DNA from: Chlorophyllum brunneum
Taxonomy: Eukaryota > Basidiomycota > Agaricomycetes > Agaricales > Agaricaceae
Direction of reading: 5' to 3'
Assembly: GCA_963576785.1 (NCBI GenBank)
Contig: OY756143.1
Location: 1,426,001-1,490,000, forward strand
DNA length: 64,000 bases
A model generated the notes under the pieces. It searched no databases, had not been told where the DNA came from, and saw only the letters and a list, made by a program, of their open reading frames with translations. Shown here piece by piece: positions 1-12,941 of the stretch (positions are counted from its first letter, which is position 1; each line of letters begins with the position of its first letter). Both the position numbers and the translations under genes were made by a program.

Positions 1-40
1 ACAGGTTTAACCATCAGTAAGGCTACTGGGGCCTATAACC

Positions 41-620
41 TGTTGAGGAAATGACCATAATGAGTTGTTTGCTGGGGCAGCAGTAAAGACAGTGGGAGAG
101 AACATAGAGTCTACTCACTGAGATAATAAGCTTCTATCTGATACCTATAGAAAGGTAATTTGGATAGACAGATATTATTAATGAAGCAGTTGGTGTCAGA
201 GGTGTAGAGGTCAAAGTCAAGGAGATCAAGACTTATGTTGTACTCAAGGAAATAAGTGATGATAAAGAAGTTGTTTGATTGAACAAGATGCAGAACTTGA
301 TCTGCTACATGGGGTTTATATACATGTAAGAACATAGACAAGTCATACTACATAAAATACTAGGAATACATAGAATGTTCCTTATAACTCCTACTAACTG
401 TGGCGTAGTACCTGCAGAGTACTGTAGAATATATTATACTAGTCATTGGAACTATGTAGAATAATCTATCAAGTACCAATTGATATTATGACTCTCATTG
501 TATGCAGAGCAACTCATAAGAAGTTACTATGGATTGAAGTTACTGGAAAGTAATGGATCAGTCTATTATTATCATAATGACCTCATAGTCTATTTTTAGA
601 ATATGTCCAAAACTTCAACA
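41..620 (-). mobile_element. LTR of a Ty1/copia-like retrotransposon (probable 5' LTR, older copy)
   Basis: This 580-bp block starts TGTTGAGG and ends CTTCAACA, giving short terminal inverted repeats, and is clearly homologous to 14,414-14,984. A TATATAAA motif on the minus strand (about 315-322) suggests transcription leftward. The flank just left of the block, read on the minus strand, starts GGTTATAGGCCCCAG. That resembles the half-tRNA primer site complementary to the anticodon arm of initiator Met-tRNA used by copia and Ty5. The internal part would therefore lie left of the window. The flanking 5-mers (taacc and tccta) do not match, as expected for one LTR of a full element. A 76-codon minus-strand frame (111-341) is shared with the other LTR but begins without ATG and is probably not a gene. 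Class assignment is inference. Confidence 0.75.
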
Positions 621-3600
621 TCCTAGTCAGACCTTTTGGTCCCCACATGCTAATAGCACCAGCCCTTTTCAAGTCAAGTTTAGTTTGGATGAGACAGACC
701 TTGTGTCCTTTTATTCTATAGAGTCATGCACCAGACATTCATCCTTGTACTGCTCTTGGCTGGACCTGGTTGGACCTTTTGGTCCTCCCTTTTGACAAAT
801 ATCATCCAGTACATATAAAGGCTGACATGTTCAGCTTAGTTGGCCCTGGTGCTTGTTCTGGTTTGGAGGGCCCTTGTTCCCAATTCAAGGCCATTGAACC
901 CATACTAGGTAGGATCACACTAGTGCTAAGGGACATGGATGTATTCTTTCTCATTTTCTTTATCCACTACAATACTGTCCAAATCCAAAAGCCTCAGTAT
1001 CCACATAAATAAGGTGTGCCAGTCTTATTTACTTTCCCAGTTCTTCCCTCCAGCTAATCAACTGTAACTACATTTATATGGCTAAGTTTTGTTGCAACTG
1101 CTCCAGTTGTAACCTTTTGGACCTGGGCATAACCCACCTTGCCTTTGCCAACAAGTGGCAGAATATGCTGTCCAAATCTCATGCTTTGCACAACTGTCAT
1201 ACATACTCTTTTAAGGTAGTAAGTATGGCCCATCACTCACCACCCCCAAATTTAACTTGTCAGGTTTCCTATGGGAGCAATAACAAAGTACCCTTTGTTA
1301 ATCATATAGGTTGGTCAGATTTTAACTTTGATGGATATCTCTTTCACTCAATTGTCCACAAAAGGTACTTCTAGTGGTCATTTGGTAGTCCAAATTCTTT
1401 TAGTATGTATTTGCTGTTCTTTTTACTGCCATATCAATCTGACTGATCTGTCTTTGACACTTTTCATACTCACAACATATCCAATGGCCTATTAATAAAA
1501 GAGAGATTTTGGAACCTTGACTCTATCACAGTCAACAATACAGGCCCTACCTTTTATGATTCCAGGACCTCTCAGTATGTTGATCTCTTTATGTTTGGTT
1601 TTTAGGTAAGGGCAGTGGTATGCAATTTGTTTCTGGTAGTAGGTTCTTGCTGGACACTTGCAAGTCACCCTAGAATACCACTGGTTCTGCAGTAGGTTTC
1701 AATTGGGATTCCTCTCCATTACCTAATCAGTTACACAGAATCTGTGGTCAATTGCCCAGCCTGCAACCAGTATGTTATCTGAGAATACCATAGGTTTCAT
1801 GGTAAGTGTCTCATACAATACTTGGTCAGTCACTGAGGCATTAACAATCTTCATTCATTCAGCACCAAGCTGTTCCTTCATTTGACATGCAGAATTCAGT
1901 CAGACTCTTCCATAAAGGTGGTTTTCCCTATGGCCAGCTAGGTGTATTGGCCTCTGTAGGTGAAGAATGTGTTGAAGACACTGAAGAAGATCTTGTGTTA
2001 GATCTCCACTATCCACTGGTATGTCATGCTACTATTTCAGGTGTACTTGCTGATTTGGATAATTTAGACAGCAAATACTAGTAAATTCACAATTCCATGC
2101 AGATTTGCTGGTGTTTCCTTCCTACTATTGTGGGGCATTTTGTGTGTTGTCTACTTGGTCTCCTCTCCTGTCATCATTGGAATGTGGGACCTCATACTGG
2201 ACTACAATAGTACTATCCTTCATCAGGGTCACAATTTTTTGGCTCTTGTGTCAGAATTCAAGATACTCAGTTTGTTGGACAACTTCATGGTCAATGAGGA
2301 CAACTCCAGCATGCAGTTGCTTCAGCTAGATGCATGAATGACTGGAATGGTTGAATGGTGAGTAATTCTTGATTCTGGGAATATCTCATGTTTTATCTGT
2401 GTGATAGCATTTTTCTTACTATGCAGCTAATTTTGTATTCCTTTCACAATGGATATGAGTTTGTATGCCTCATGCCACCTGCAGTCATATTTTGCAACAT
2501 GCTGAAAGAAATACTGTCTGACTTGGCAGACTTTGAGGTCAATATAAAGATAGTCCTTGTCTATTTGGCTCAAATGGTAGAACATATCACCAGCTTCTAT
2601 TATATCATCCACACTGAAATATCTTTGTATCTGGTCCTGGAGGGTAGCACTGTGTTAATGGTATGGTATCTTGCCATAGTCAATCTGGTCAAAATTCTAG
2701 ATCTGTTAGAAGAGATGGATAGACAATTCCTGAAGGTTGTCAAGGAGTTTACTGGAAAGATTGATGGTCTCCTCTACCAGAGTGCTGATCTTCAAATCTT
2801 GCTTGGCTATACTGCAGAGGCCCTTCAGCTCCTGATCCTAATGTGGGGAGAATTCTATGTGATGCTTTATTTGTGATATTGCTTATCTTAATTATATCTA
2901 TCATCTCTCTTAATCTTCTGGTTTTTCTGTCTTATATATCTACTGGAATACTCTTCTAATCCTGTTGTGTACTACTCACAAGAAACTTGAACCAAGGCAC
3001 TTGTTTTGCCTTTTTTTGAATTAATGGGCAGTTGACCTATCTTGTCAGATTTTGTGCTATATTGTCTGGTGTTATATTCTAGGAAGGGGCTAGCATAGTT
3101 ATGACTGAAAGTACCAAATTCTGGTCCAATATGCATTTACTTTACTATTACATCAATTTTTGTCTTATCATTATATACCAGTGCCTTAGTTTCTTGTTGA
3201 TCACTACTGGAAATTCCTAAAATCCAAATACTGAGAGTGTTGTTGAGCCTTGCAATATCAAGTTCTGAGGTGAGTAATTTATCTTTTGAAAAAAATCCTC
3301 ATTTTTCTGATTTCCTGTAATTCCAGAAATTTCAGAAATCACTTCAATTTCCTGAATTGGAAATATACCTACTTATTGCAGGTTGGTATCTTCTTCTCTT
3401 GAATTAATGAAGTGAATAGGGTAGGTAAGTTCTTGTCTTCCATGCTCCAGATAACCTTGTAACTGTTATCAACAGGGATACATACTACAGCAATGTCCAT
3501 AAAAAGTCCTTCCAATAGAGAGTTTCTTGGTGTTTCTCTCTGTTTACTTTCCTGGACTTGATTTAACCCAAATGATATACATATTCCAAGTCTTGGTAAT

Positions 3601-4319
3601 ACTCTCTGTGAGTTGAAATTTTGTTGGATATTTGTATTTCTGAATATGAATTTCCAGGAATTTAGGAATAGCAGATTCTTATCTACTCACATTTTCTTTG
3701 AAAGACATGCCTGGTGTAGCTTCCCAATGCACCAGTCAGTAAATCATGATTCGGCTGCATAAATTTTTTATTTTCCATAAATCCAAGGATTGCAGAAATT
3801 ACTTGGATTCCCAGGAATCCTGATCTAGAAATGCTTGATGCTCTGACATCCATCCAGTCTTCAGACTTCTCCATTGGTAGATGTGCTGGCCAACCACTTG
3901 GTCATGCTGCAAATATGTCCTGGTTGGATTTGATGTGATTGTCAGTCAGTATTACTATATCAGGTATACTTTTCTCTAAATTTAGAAAATGTTAAATACT
4001 TGTACTCCTGTTTTGTCATGAATATTGTTTTCAGGCTCATGAACCTCCTGACATTACTGATAGTTCAATAGATCCTAGTTTTGACAGTATGATATATCAT
4101 TAGCCTTGACATTCCTGCTTCTTTCTAACCACAGACAATTGGTAGGATCATTGATGATGGTGTTGGATCCATCTATAATGATCTGGACTCTGAGGACTCA
4201 CTGGACAATTTTAATTCCATGGCCCATCTCTCTGTCATATTCCTCATGGTGACTGAAGGAATATGAGCCTCAGACAAGGATTCCTTTAGGTCATCTAATC
4301 AGTCTACTGATTCTTTGAA
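621..4319. other. AT-rich, CpG-poor transposon debris without recognisable genes
   Basis: About 3.7 kb with low GC and almost no CpG. The longest open frame (2,388-2,876, plus, 162 codons) is rich in Leu, Ile and Tyr, has no motif I recognise and is probably chance in AT-rich DNA. Short echoes of a palindrome-like phrase around 'aattccagaaatt' recur near 3,320, 3,640 and 3,800. I see no RT, transposase or integrase motif. Confidence 0.5.
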
Positions 4320-5000
4320 TCAGGAAGACAGGAAATACATGACTATTGGTTGTATAGAAGGGTTTACAGATAGCACTTGATAGTAGAATGGACTAGTGGG
4401 CCCTACTTTACCACAATCCTTTCCAGAATGTGGGCTAGGCATTTCATGGGTACACATCAAATTGTAGTAGGGATCAATGGACAGAAGTACACACTGAAAA
4501 AAGACTTCTTGAGTGAACTTGGGATGACTTGGATCATAGGGCATAGCATCAACCATGTCCTGATAATCACAAGGAGTCAGTGTGACTGAATAAATAGCAG
4601 AGGCCATACTTACCCTGCACCCAAATTGACTACTAATTTCATTATCCAATGCTCTCAAAAAGTTGGCTGCATCTGGGTCATCACCAATCTGGACAAACAA
4701 AATACCAAGATAGTAGGGTGGAACATAGTTACAGTCTTAATGGCAAGTGGCTTCAGCTATTACACTATCCACCTTGTTAGCTAACCAGAGAAATTATTAA
4801 CATTGTGATTTGATTCTAAGTATAGGGAGATCTCACTTGGGACACCATCTGTGATGACTATTATAACAATCAGCAGAGAGTTCCTAGTTGGGTCCTTGAC
4901 ATTGGGGAGGTACCTATTGAAGATCTCCCAAAGTTTTATACTAGTAGGGGTTAATTCTACAAGGAGCTCACAATGAAGACCCAGCCAAACCAATTGGTCA
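4320..5000 (-). pseudogene. Broken vWA-domain (von Willebrand factor A-like) protein gene
   Basis: Reading leftward, the first block (4,993-4,781) contains LTPTSIKLWEIFNRYLP and IVIITDGVPSE, the typical strand-and-loop segment of basidiomycete vWA-like proteins. An in-frame stop follows. The next block (about 4,730-4,320) reads FVQIGDDPDAANFLRALD and, after an apparent 56-nt GT-AG intron, DMVDAMPYDPSHPKF, both characteristic of the C-terminal half of this fungal family. The N-terminal metal-binding DxSxS segment was not found. In-frame stops and the missing N-terminus make it a pseudogene. The retained intron argues against a retrocopy and for a gene fragment that decayed in place or was carried in as DNA. 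Family identity rests on motif memory, not on a search. Confidence 0.6.
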
Positions 5001-7140
5001 CACTTACCTTGTGGGCTGACAGAATCAACAATGTTCTTGATTTGGTGATAATCCTATAAAGAGTGTTATGGTGGGAGTACCAGAAATGGTAAGGGTCCTA
5101 TTGTTCTCATCTATCACTCTCTTCTTCCTCACTTCATTCACTAGCCAACTCAGCAAGCAACATGGGCCAGTCTAACTCTGGCAGAGGTGCTTGTCATGGT
5201 CTGTCATCATAGCTGACTATATATATTCATTTGACTTACAATATGTCTAGGAATAAGAATATAGCCTCTATAAGAAAGAAAAAATCGATTTCTGCCACTC
5301 TGAATCAGTGCAAACCTTTTGTGCACTAATATCAACACTTACAGGCATCTTCACAAGATATTATTTGTCTTCTTTCCTTACCGCCATTACATGCTTACTC
5401 TCAGTTACAAAAGCCAACTTTGGTACTGGTGGAATGGCTAGAGAGCATTCATCATGTTCATCAGGAATTAGAAAGTATTTTAGAGCAATTAGGTCTACCC
5501 TAGCAAAGATTGCCCAACATGAACAGTGGGTACAAAGGTAGGGATGAAGACAGGACAAATAGATGGAGACTTGTCAGTTGATGAATAAACAAAGTAGACT
5601 GGAAAATACAAACCTCACATTTATCCCTTCTGTATTGTCTTCCTTTTCTGTTCTCTCAGTTTTGTACCCTCTCAGGTAATAGTATTCTTCTGATGGTCTT
5701 TGCAAGATACCAAAATCACTAACAGGCTGGGTGATGAGACAGGTTCTGGCCAAGCATATTGAACATAGACAAGGGTCCTAAATCTGATAGGAGGAATTTG
5801 GCAAGATCAAGGATTATGTGTCAGGAGGGATCAGAAAGGTGGGTGTTGAAACTTCAACTACAATGCAAGAGCCTCCTTACCACTGCCAATAGCAACAGAC
5901 ACCTCCACAACCACCTCCACAACCACCATTGAAGTTTGAGGATGGGGAGAATGGGTAGCTGACTCTGGAATTGTGTATGTCTGGGTCTTATTGCTACTCT
6001 CATCTAGTGTCATCCTGATATTTTATCAGAATTACAGGAACTACAGAATTACAGGAATTACAGAATCACCAACCACATTACCTTCTTGCTAGGGACATCC
6101 TTCCACAATGTAGATACCAGTTTATTGTGGATATACAAAGAGGCCAATGGAAAGATTCATTCAGACTGTACTACTGTAACTATATTCCTTCACATTGAAG
6201 ATGATGACAGACATCAGTCTTTTATCAACAATGCCTCAACTTCCCCCACTACTCACTTGCCTGAATCTGAGAACAATGAGGTTGGTAGTAGCAAGGGTAG
6301 CAGCAGTAACAATCTTTAACCCTCTGCTTCTTCTTGTCCCACACATTGCATCATATTGACCTTTCAGCTCTAATTGCTGTATCTACCTTTGACACCTCCA
6401 TTGCCGATTACAAACTTGCCATTCATATAACAAAGTGTGAGTCTCTTAACTCATGACTGCTAGCTAGATGCAACTTTGAATTGCTGCAACAAGAGTTGAT
6501 ATTATATTCAAATTAATATATATATATGATTCTCTCAATATTGAATCATAAGACTATGTATTTGTTTTGAGATTAGTTCACAAAATTATTCAATGTAAAA
6601 TGATAAAATAAAGCCAAATCATTTACTCTAAGGTAATATCATATATTCTGATCAAAAGCCGAAAAAATATTTGTCCAAACTCAGTATAAGTATATTGTTT
6701 GATCAAAAAGCTGTGCTTTGACTGATTGTAGAATGACTTTGAACTTTACTTGAATTTATATTGCTGCTTGGCTACTGAAAAAGGTTGACAAATTTTCAGA
6801 AAATGTTTTTTATAGTCCAATTTATTTATTTCTAAAAAATCAGGGACTTAATTTTATATTATTAGTTCATATTTGAGTTGGATGACTTATTCTGAATTAT
6901 ATTTAGATTAGTGTATGACATGCTGAGATAAAATAAGGCATCAAATTGACCAAAAAAAGGTATAAGGGTTAAATTTGACCAATTTTTAATATTTGTTCAC
7001 TAGTATCACTCTTGTTAATTCTGAAGATATTATAAAAAATAGCTCAAAATTGTTTAAAAAAAAAGTCCCAGAGCTTATGCTAAACTGCATACAGTAAATA
7101 TTAGAATAATATTATTATGCCTAATACTATTTTAAGTCAA
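5001..7140. other. AT-rich non-coding debris between the vWA pseudogene and the LINE-like element
   Basis: No supported gene. 6,023-6,070 is a short tandem array of 'attacaggaa' and 'ctacagaatt'-type units. 6,480-7,130 is extremely AT-rich, with an inverted repeat around TGATTC...GAATCA (about 6,527-6,548). Open frames here (for example 6,086-6,319 plus) show no recognisable motif. Confidence 0.45.
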
Positions 7141-7447
7141 TAAATCATCTCTATAGAAGAGAGCAGAGGGTGGTAGTAATGGGTGGTAGTATTTGCTGAC
7201 AGAAACTTGGTCAGCTTTGATGGTTGACTCAGCTGTTTAGTCAGCAAAAAGTTGCTCTCTAGGGGTCAAGTGATGCCTGGGTGTCAGGTGATGACCTTTG
7301 GCATCACTGGATCACTATGGCCACCTTCATCTTTACCTTTACCTTCACCTTTACCTTCACCTTCAATGGAAAACACAGTTACAGTTACAGCTACAGCTTA
7401 CTCGATCATATCCACATCCCCTTGCTCATTGCTTGTGCTGTGTAGCC

Positions 7448-8353
7448 ATGCCACCAAAATTTGTGCCTGGAGAATTTGTTCCACTTCCAGCCACCCATTG
7501 CAAGTCTCATAATGAAGATAATTTCGAAACCCCTCTCCTTCCAATGGTTGGTCTTGAGCTCACTGTCAGAGGGCTCGAGCACTCTAGTCCCACCTCTGCA
7601 GTTATGCATTGTCATCAAATCCTGGGGTCACTGGCTGCTGCAGGCATGGCCCTCCCGCAACTCTCAGTTCTTCCTGTGTCCGCCATTTCTTGGGATTTAA
7701 TGGACTATGTCAATGTCTCCCTCTCCAGTCCCCTCTGCCAGTCACCCTGTCCCAATGTCTTAGATCATGTCTGGGAGGAGCTGAACAATGGGGGGGTTCC
7801 TAATGTCTCAGCTGACTGGAGGATCGCCAAAGCAGATAACAAAACATGTCAGCTTTCTTTCAATACCACCACCAAGAATCAGGTCCTGAGGTTTAGGGAG
7901 ACTCTCAAGGCCATATTCCGAAACAATGGGCATGATGTTCAGTCTGTATGGAGCCCGTCCCATAGCACCAGGATCACATTTACTTTCACCACTGTCCAAG
8001 CTATCTTACATTACACGTGGCACTACTCCATTGTCAACCATGTACCTTGTCTGCCTATCATCCCTCGCTACATCCAGCCCTGCTGGGGGTCTGAAGTTGC
8101 TGTAGGAAATGTGGGAGATATCCTGGAGGTGCACTTGATTATTGACCGCTATCTGCAACAGAAGTATGGGGCCCCAGATGAGCCTGTTGTTCATTTTAGC
8201 TGCCTGGCTGCTGAGGATACTTACTATACTGTGGTCCTGCATACACCTGAGATTGCCAACCATTTTATAACTAACCCTTTCGATGCTTTTTGTGACATGG
8301 ATCTGCTTAGCCTGCCCATGAAACCCACCTTCCTATACTCTGCCAACACATGA
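7448..8353 (+). pseudogene. LINE ORF1-like protein (open, remnant element)
   Basis: A 301-codon frame from the ATG of MPPKFVPGEF. The frame is also open upstream to 7,298, but that part is a (CTTTAC/CTTCAC)n and TTACAG microsatellite, so I prefer this start. The product has no canonical domain I can name. Position and composition fit the first ORF of mushroom LINE-like elements, whose products are presumed to bind element RNA. A Ser/Thr-rich head is followed by a mixed alpha/beta segment. It stops 138 bp before the second open block. Although open, it belongs to a dead element. Confidence 0.55.
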
Positions 8354-8491
8354 GGTCTTCCCTTCAATGCCCACTCCTCCTCCACCCCAGCCTCCGAGTC
8401 TCCTTACGTGTGTTCTAGTATTGAGGATCTTCAATCCAAGATGGGTAGCTTATCCTATACCATCGACAAGGTCCTACTCTAACAGTCGGCT

Positions 8492-10444
8492 ATGGCATCT
8501 CAGTTTGCAGAGGCACAAAGGCACCTGACAGGGACAGTAACCTCTATGCTGACTCTTATTTTGGCCAACAACAAACTTGGAGCAGCCCAAAGCAACATCA
8601 AGTCCCTTAACAGTATCCTCTCCACCTCTACCCTTATGCTTGGTTTGGCCCCCACTGACAACACCCGATCAGCTATCCTCTGTCAAATTGAGGGCATCCA
8701 TGACCAGCTTTGGACTGTATGGGCTAACGTTGAACAAGCTAATCAAGAGCTATCCTGTGTTCAGGCTTTGTTACTTCCTGCTCATCCCCAGACACCCTCT
8801 CTTACTCTTGCTGATTTGTCTGCTTTACATGTGCCTTCCAAACATCCACACACCAAAACTTTGTCTGAAGAAGACCAGTGTAATGTGGCTGAAGTCGAAG
8901 AGTATATCATGCAAGTTGATAATTCTAATCCTACCTGTAGTGTTGTACATACTCCACCTTTTCTCTCTCTACCTTCCCTGTTCCCTGAAATCACTCCTGC
9001 AGCTGGCAGCCCAGCAGTGCCCATCTGCCTCCTAGATGTCAGCCAGTCTTCAAGCAGGAGCAATTCTCTTCCTCTTTTTTGCTGCCATTTTTCAACCTTT
9101 GTCTGGTGTTTGTTTTCATCACTTCTATCTCTTTCCTGTTCCTCTTATGTCCTTTTCCTCCCTTCTCCATTGTGCTCCATGTGTCCATCTCTCCTTTGCA
9201 GGCCTTGTCGGCATGTATGTGTCTCTTTTCTTTCATCTGTCTCCCCTCCCCAACCTTTATTTCCTGTTCATATGTCCTTTTTCGTTTACTTGTTAAGTTT
9301 CCTTTTCTACCTTTCTTTCCTTGTTACTGTTATATCTGCTTCTGCCCCATCCTCTACCCTCCAGACTGTAGCAATTAATGCTAATGGTCTTGCTGATCCA
9401 ATGAAAACTCATGCAATTGGCTCTCTCATTCACTTGACCAACTCTTATGTTGTAGTAATTTGTGAAATGAAGTCTTCCTTGCCTGCCTCCCACCGCCTTT
9501 GTTTTCCTGAATATGATTTCTTTGAGAGTCCCGGCCATAGTACACCTGGGTCTCTCAGTGCCAAATGGGGGATTATAGTGGCTGTCCGCCGTCATCTCTT
9601 CTCCTATCAGCCTGTTTCTCTTCCTGACATCTTCCATGGTCGTGTAGTTGCTCTTGACCTTTTTATCCCAACCTTAGGTAGGCAGAAGTTTTGTCACCGT
9701 TTCATTGGTCTTTATGTTCCATGGAACCCTGGTATAGTAGACAGTGACAACAATGGGTTTTGGCCCGAGTTGACCCACCTCTGTCTTGATGTGCCAGGTT
9801 CCTGGTCTATTGCTGGTGACTTCAATGCAACCTTGCTTTTGTCAGAGCTTGATAATACCTTTCCTTCATCTACAGCTTCACGTCATTATTATTCTACCTT
9901 TCTTTCACGTACGGGTGGCATCGATCATTGGCTTACAGTGCCCAACCATGACATTGCACTGGACTACACATGCTTGGGATGGACCCAAGATTGACACTTT
10001 CACTCTATCATTGACCATACAGCTTCTTCATGCTTGGGGGTTGTTGCAGTCACAATCCGCACACTTCCCTTCTTTGTTCCATGTACTGACCACTGCCCCA
10101 CTCTATCTACTTGCACCCTCTTACAACACCCACCTCATTCAACAGCTTCTTCCATTCCTGATGTCCCTCCTCTGTTGGCATACATCCCACATTTTTGCTG
10201 TCCCCCACGGACTCAAAAGACTCACCTAGCCCATTTTTCTTCACTAGTTGACCGTGGCCTCCAACACTACACTCTCCCTTGCGAAATTGTGGATGACCCC
10301 ACCTTTGGCCACCTCTACAATGACCTCTCCTCTGTACTTACCCATGCAGCAACAGTTGCCTTTGAACTTCCAAAACCACCCATGTCTAGATCATCCAGAA
10401 TCTCTAGTCCTATGATCCGAACAATTCTAGTTGAGCACCATTGA
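8492..10444 (+). pseudogene. LINE ORF2 5' part: endonuclease (EEP) domain, broken
   Basis: The frame 8,492-9,994 runs from a coiled N-terminal segment through a low-complexity Phe/Leu/Ser/Cys stretch into an EEP endonuclease: INANGL (first strand, Asn), ICEMKS (metal-binding Glu) and SIAGDFNA (the GDFN motif). A TGA at 9,992 interrupts it. The next block (10,034-10,444) continues with FVPCTDHCPTL, matching the terminal SDHxP motif with Ser replaced by Thr. The domain would nick target DNA to prime reverse transcription. The stop and shifts make it non-functional. Confidence 0.75.
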
Positions 10445-11047
10445 GTAAACCACTTGCTATCAGCCCTACATTGCAGCCTACCCTTACCAAATGCACACTG
10501 GGTTACTACATATTGCCAAGCCTTCCAAACCTCTTCTGCTTCTACTTTCGACTGGTTTCTTAAGTCTACACGGAGGAGTCTCACCAAGTTTCTCTATGCA
10601 GAACAGCAGGCTGAACTACAGTCCCGTGAAGACTGTTATGCCTCGGTACGGATCCACAGGGCCCTAACAGGTTCTACAAAGATGCTCTCCCCTTCCAGTA
10701 TTTTACCTTTACCTCTTGCACTTCTTCTACCAACTTCTGACAATTATTCCAATGTTTGCACGGGTGATGTCAACATAAAGCGCTCAACAGTTGACTATTT
10801 TGAACACTTGTATACTTGACAGGACCAAACCCCACAGGATAAGCCCTGGTTGACATCTTCTTCAGTCTTAAAAGTTGCATCCCATACCTGTACCAATCCT
10901 TTTGTCTGGCCTAGACCACTTGACCTAATGGACCTCCAGTATTTGCTAAGTCATGGTAATTGCCGCCCTTGCCCAGGTCCTGACCATTGGGAGAAATGGT
11001 TCATTCATGCGCTTTCAGACTAGACACTGTCTCTAGTCCTCCTTCTC

Positions 11048-12379
11048 GTGAATTATATCATAACCTCATCCCACTTCCCTACCTGCATAAAGTCAACCCA
11101 TCTCTCAATGATACACAAAAAGGGCTCAACTCTCTCTTTGCACAATTACCGGGGAATTGCCTGTAGTAATTTACTTGCCAATCTTCCCTTTGCTTGGCTT
11201 AACCTCTGTCTATCCCCTTATCTATCAAAACACTGTATCATTCCGGACAGTCAGGTTGCTACCCAACCAGGTGTCCAGGGCTGTGACCTTCTCTCCTCTA
11301 TTGCTCTGATCCAGAAGTGGGCTAGTCGTTACCAAGTTCCTCTTTACATTCTTCAATGGGATCAGGGTAAGGGCTTCAATAGGTTAGAACCACAGGGTTT
11401 CTATGATGCATTGGATGCCTATGGCCTGCCTACCTCAATTGCCAATCTCGATTGGTCCTCCCAGTTACATGTTCCTTACTCCGTCAAGACAGCATATGGC
11501 CTAACTCCTTGGTTCCACATTAATAGTGTCACTAAACAGGGTGGCTCACTCTCTTTGCTCAAGTGCACACTTACCACAAGCCTCTGTAATCGCTGGCTCT
11601 CCGACTGCCTATGGCCTTCACCATCTCCGGGTGCCATCTCACTCTCTACCTCCCAACTCTTTCTTCATGATCCTCATACTCCACTCAACCTCCTCACACA
11701 ATCTGTTCATATGGTTGAAGCCATGGATGACAGTTTACTCTTTTCCTCCTCACTTTCTGTCTTGCTTGTCCAGACTCGTAATGCTAACCGCTTCCAGGCT
11801 ATCTATGGCTGGGAAACGGAATGGGTCAAGTCTTTTTTCTATGCCTATACAGTTCCTGGGTCTCTGCCTTTATCCCACCAAGTTTTTATCCCTTTAGTTG
11901 ATCTCTCAAACCCCTCCTCATCTCAGACCTTTTTTAATCCTTTGCCCATTACTACCTCCCACACCACCTTTCTCCGCATCCCTATTGACCAGCCCCACCT
12001 TCATTTCTTGTATCTTAAAGACATTATTCAAACCTTCTCGTTTCCTCCCTCCCCTTGCAGACTCCCCCTTTCCCTTATTCACAAGATTGTCAACCAACAA
12101 CTTGTAGCAAAATTGCGCCCCCTTCTTGCCCTACAACCTCTCTCATCATTGCAGTTCTTGCAGCTTGAACATCTTGTTGCTGAAAAGGTCCATACTTATT
12201 TCAGCATGCCTTTTCGATTCCCTTCCTCCCTTTTTTTCCAACCTATTCACCTTCATGGATTTGGGTTCTCCTCTATTACTTGCATCAATGCTTCTGTTGC
12301 CATGGCTGGCCTCATTTGCGACCTAAATCATTGCATTCCTTCCTTTCATCGTATTGCCCTCATCACTCTTGCTGACTAG
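11048..12379 (+). pseudogene. LINE ORF2 middle part: reverse transcriptase, broken
   Basis: A 443-codon open block with RT motifs in order: MIHKKGSTLSLHNYRGIA (motif 1), QPGVQGCDLLSS (motif 2), LQWDQGKGFNRL (motif A with catalytic Asp), GLPTSIANLD, SVTKQGGSLSLLKCTLTTS (motif B) and VEAMDDSLLF (motif C, with MDD in place of the usual YADD or FADD). The wording of motifs A to C matches RTs of LINE-like elements in agaricomycetes as I recall them. The block has no N-terminal continuity with the endonuclease because of several stops between 10,444 and 11,048, so the enzyme is dead. Confidence 0.8.
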
Positions 12380-12941
12380 ACCTGTCAGCTCAACCATTGT
12401 GTTTATCCCCTTTATGTTGACACTCCTTCTTTCCCCCTCACGTGCTTCCCTCTTATCCCAACATCTTCCTTTCGCCTGGGTATATGCTTCTCTCATATTC
12501 AAGGACCTTCAAATTTCCCTTCCTTCTACAGATCTCAGTCACCTACTCACAGGCAACATCTCACTCACCCATTTGTATAACTAGTCCCAGTTGTTTCCCA
12601 ACTCTCCTCACCTTCCTTCTCGCCTTCTGCCTTCTCTTAAACAGTGCAGATTTACCTTCTTAAAACATATCAGTCATTGGTTTCCTGTTGTATTTACCTC
12701 ATTGCCTAGTTTCTTCATCTTACATCCATCACTATCTTTACATATTACTCCATTGTCTCCCTCCTAGCTTTCCTTACTACCATGGACCTGTTTTCTCCCC
12801 CATCTTCTGCTTTTGCTAGCTTCCCCTGATCCTCGGCTTCTTCTACCCTGTTGTCTCTGCCAATATTTCTTCGAGTCCTTTATTACTTCCCTCTTTACCA
12901 ACCTCTTATGTGTTTCCTCTTGTTTTATACCCTCTGGTCTT

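Noticed and set aside
111..341. 76-codon frame conserved in both LTRs
   Set aside because: It starts without ATG, contains the LTR TATA region, and similarity is explained by LTR homology.
2388..2876. 162-codon plus-strand frame
   Set aside because: AT-rich island DNA, hydrophobic low-complexity composition, no motif.
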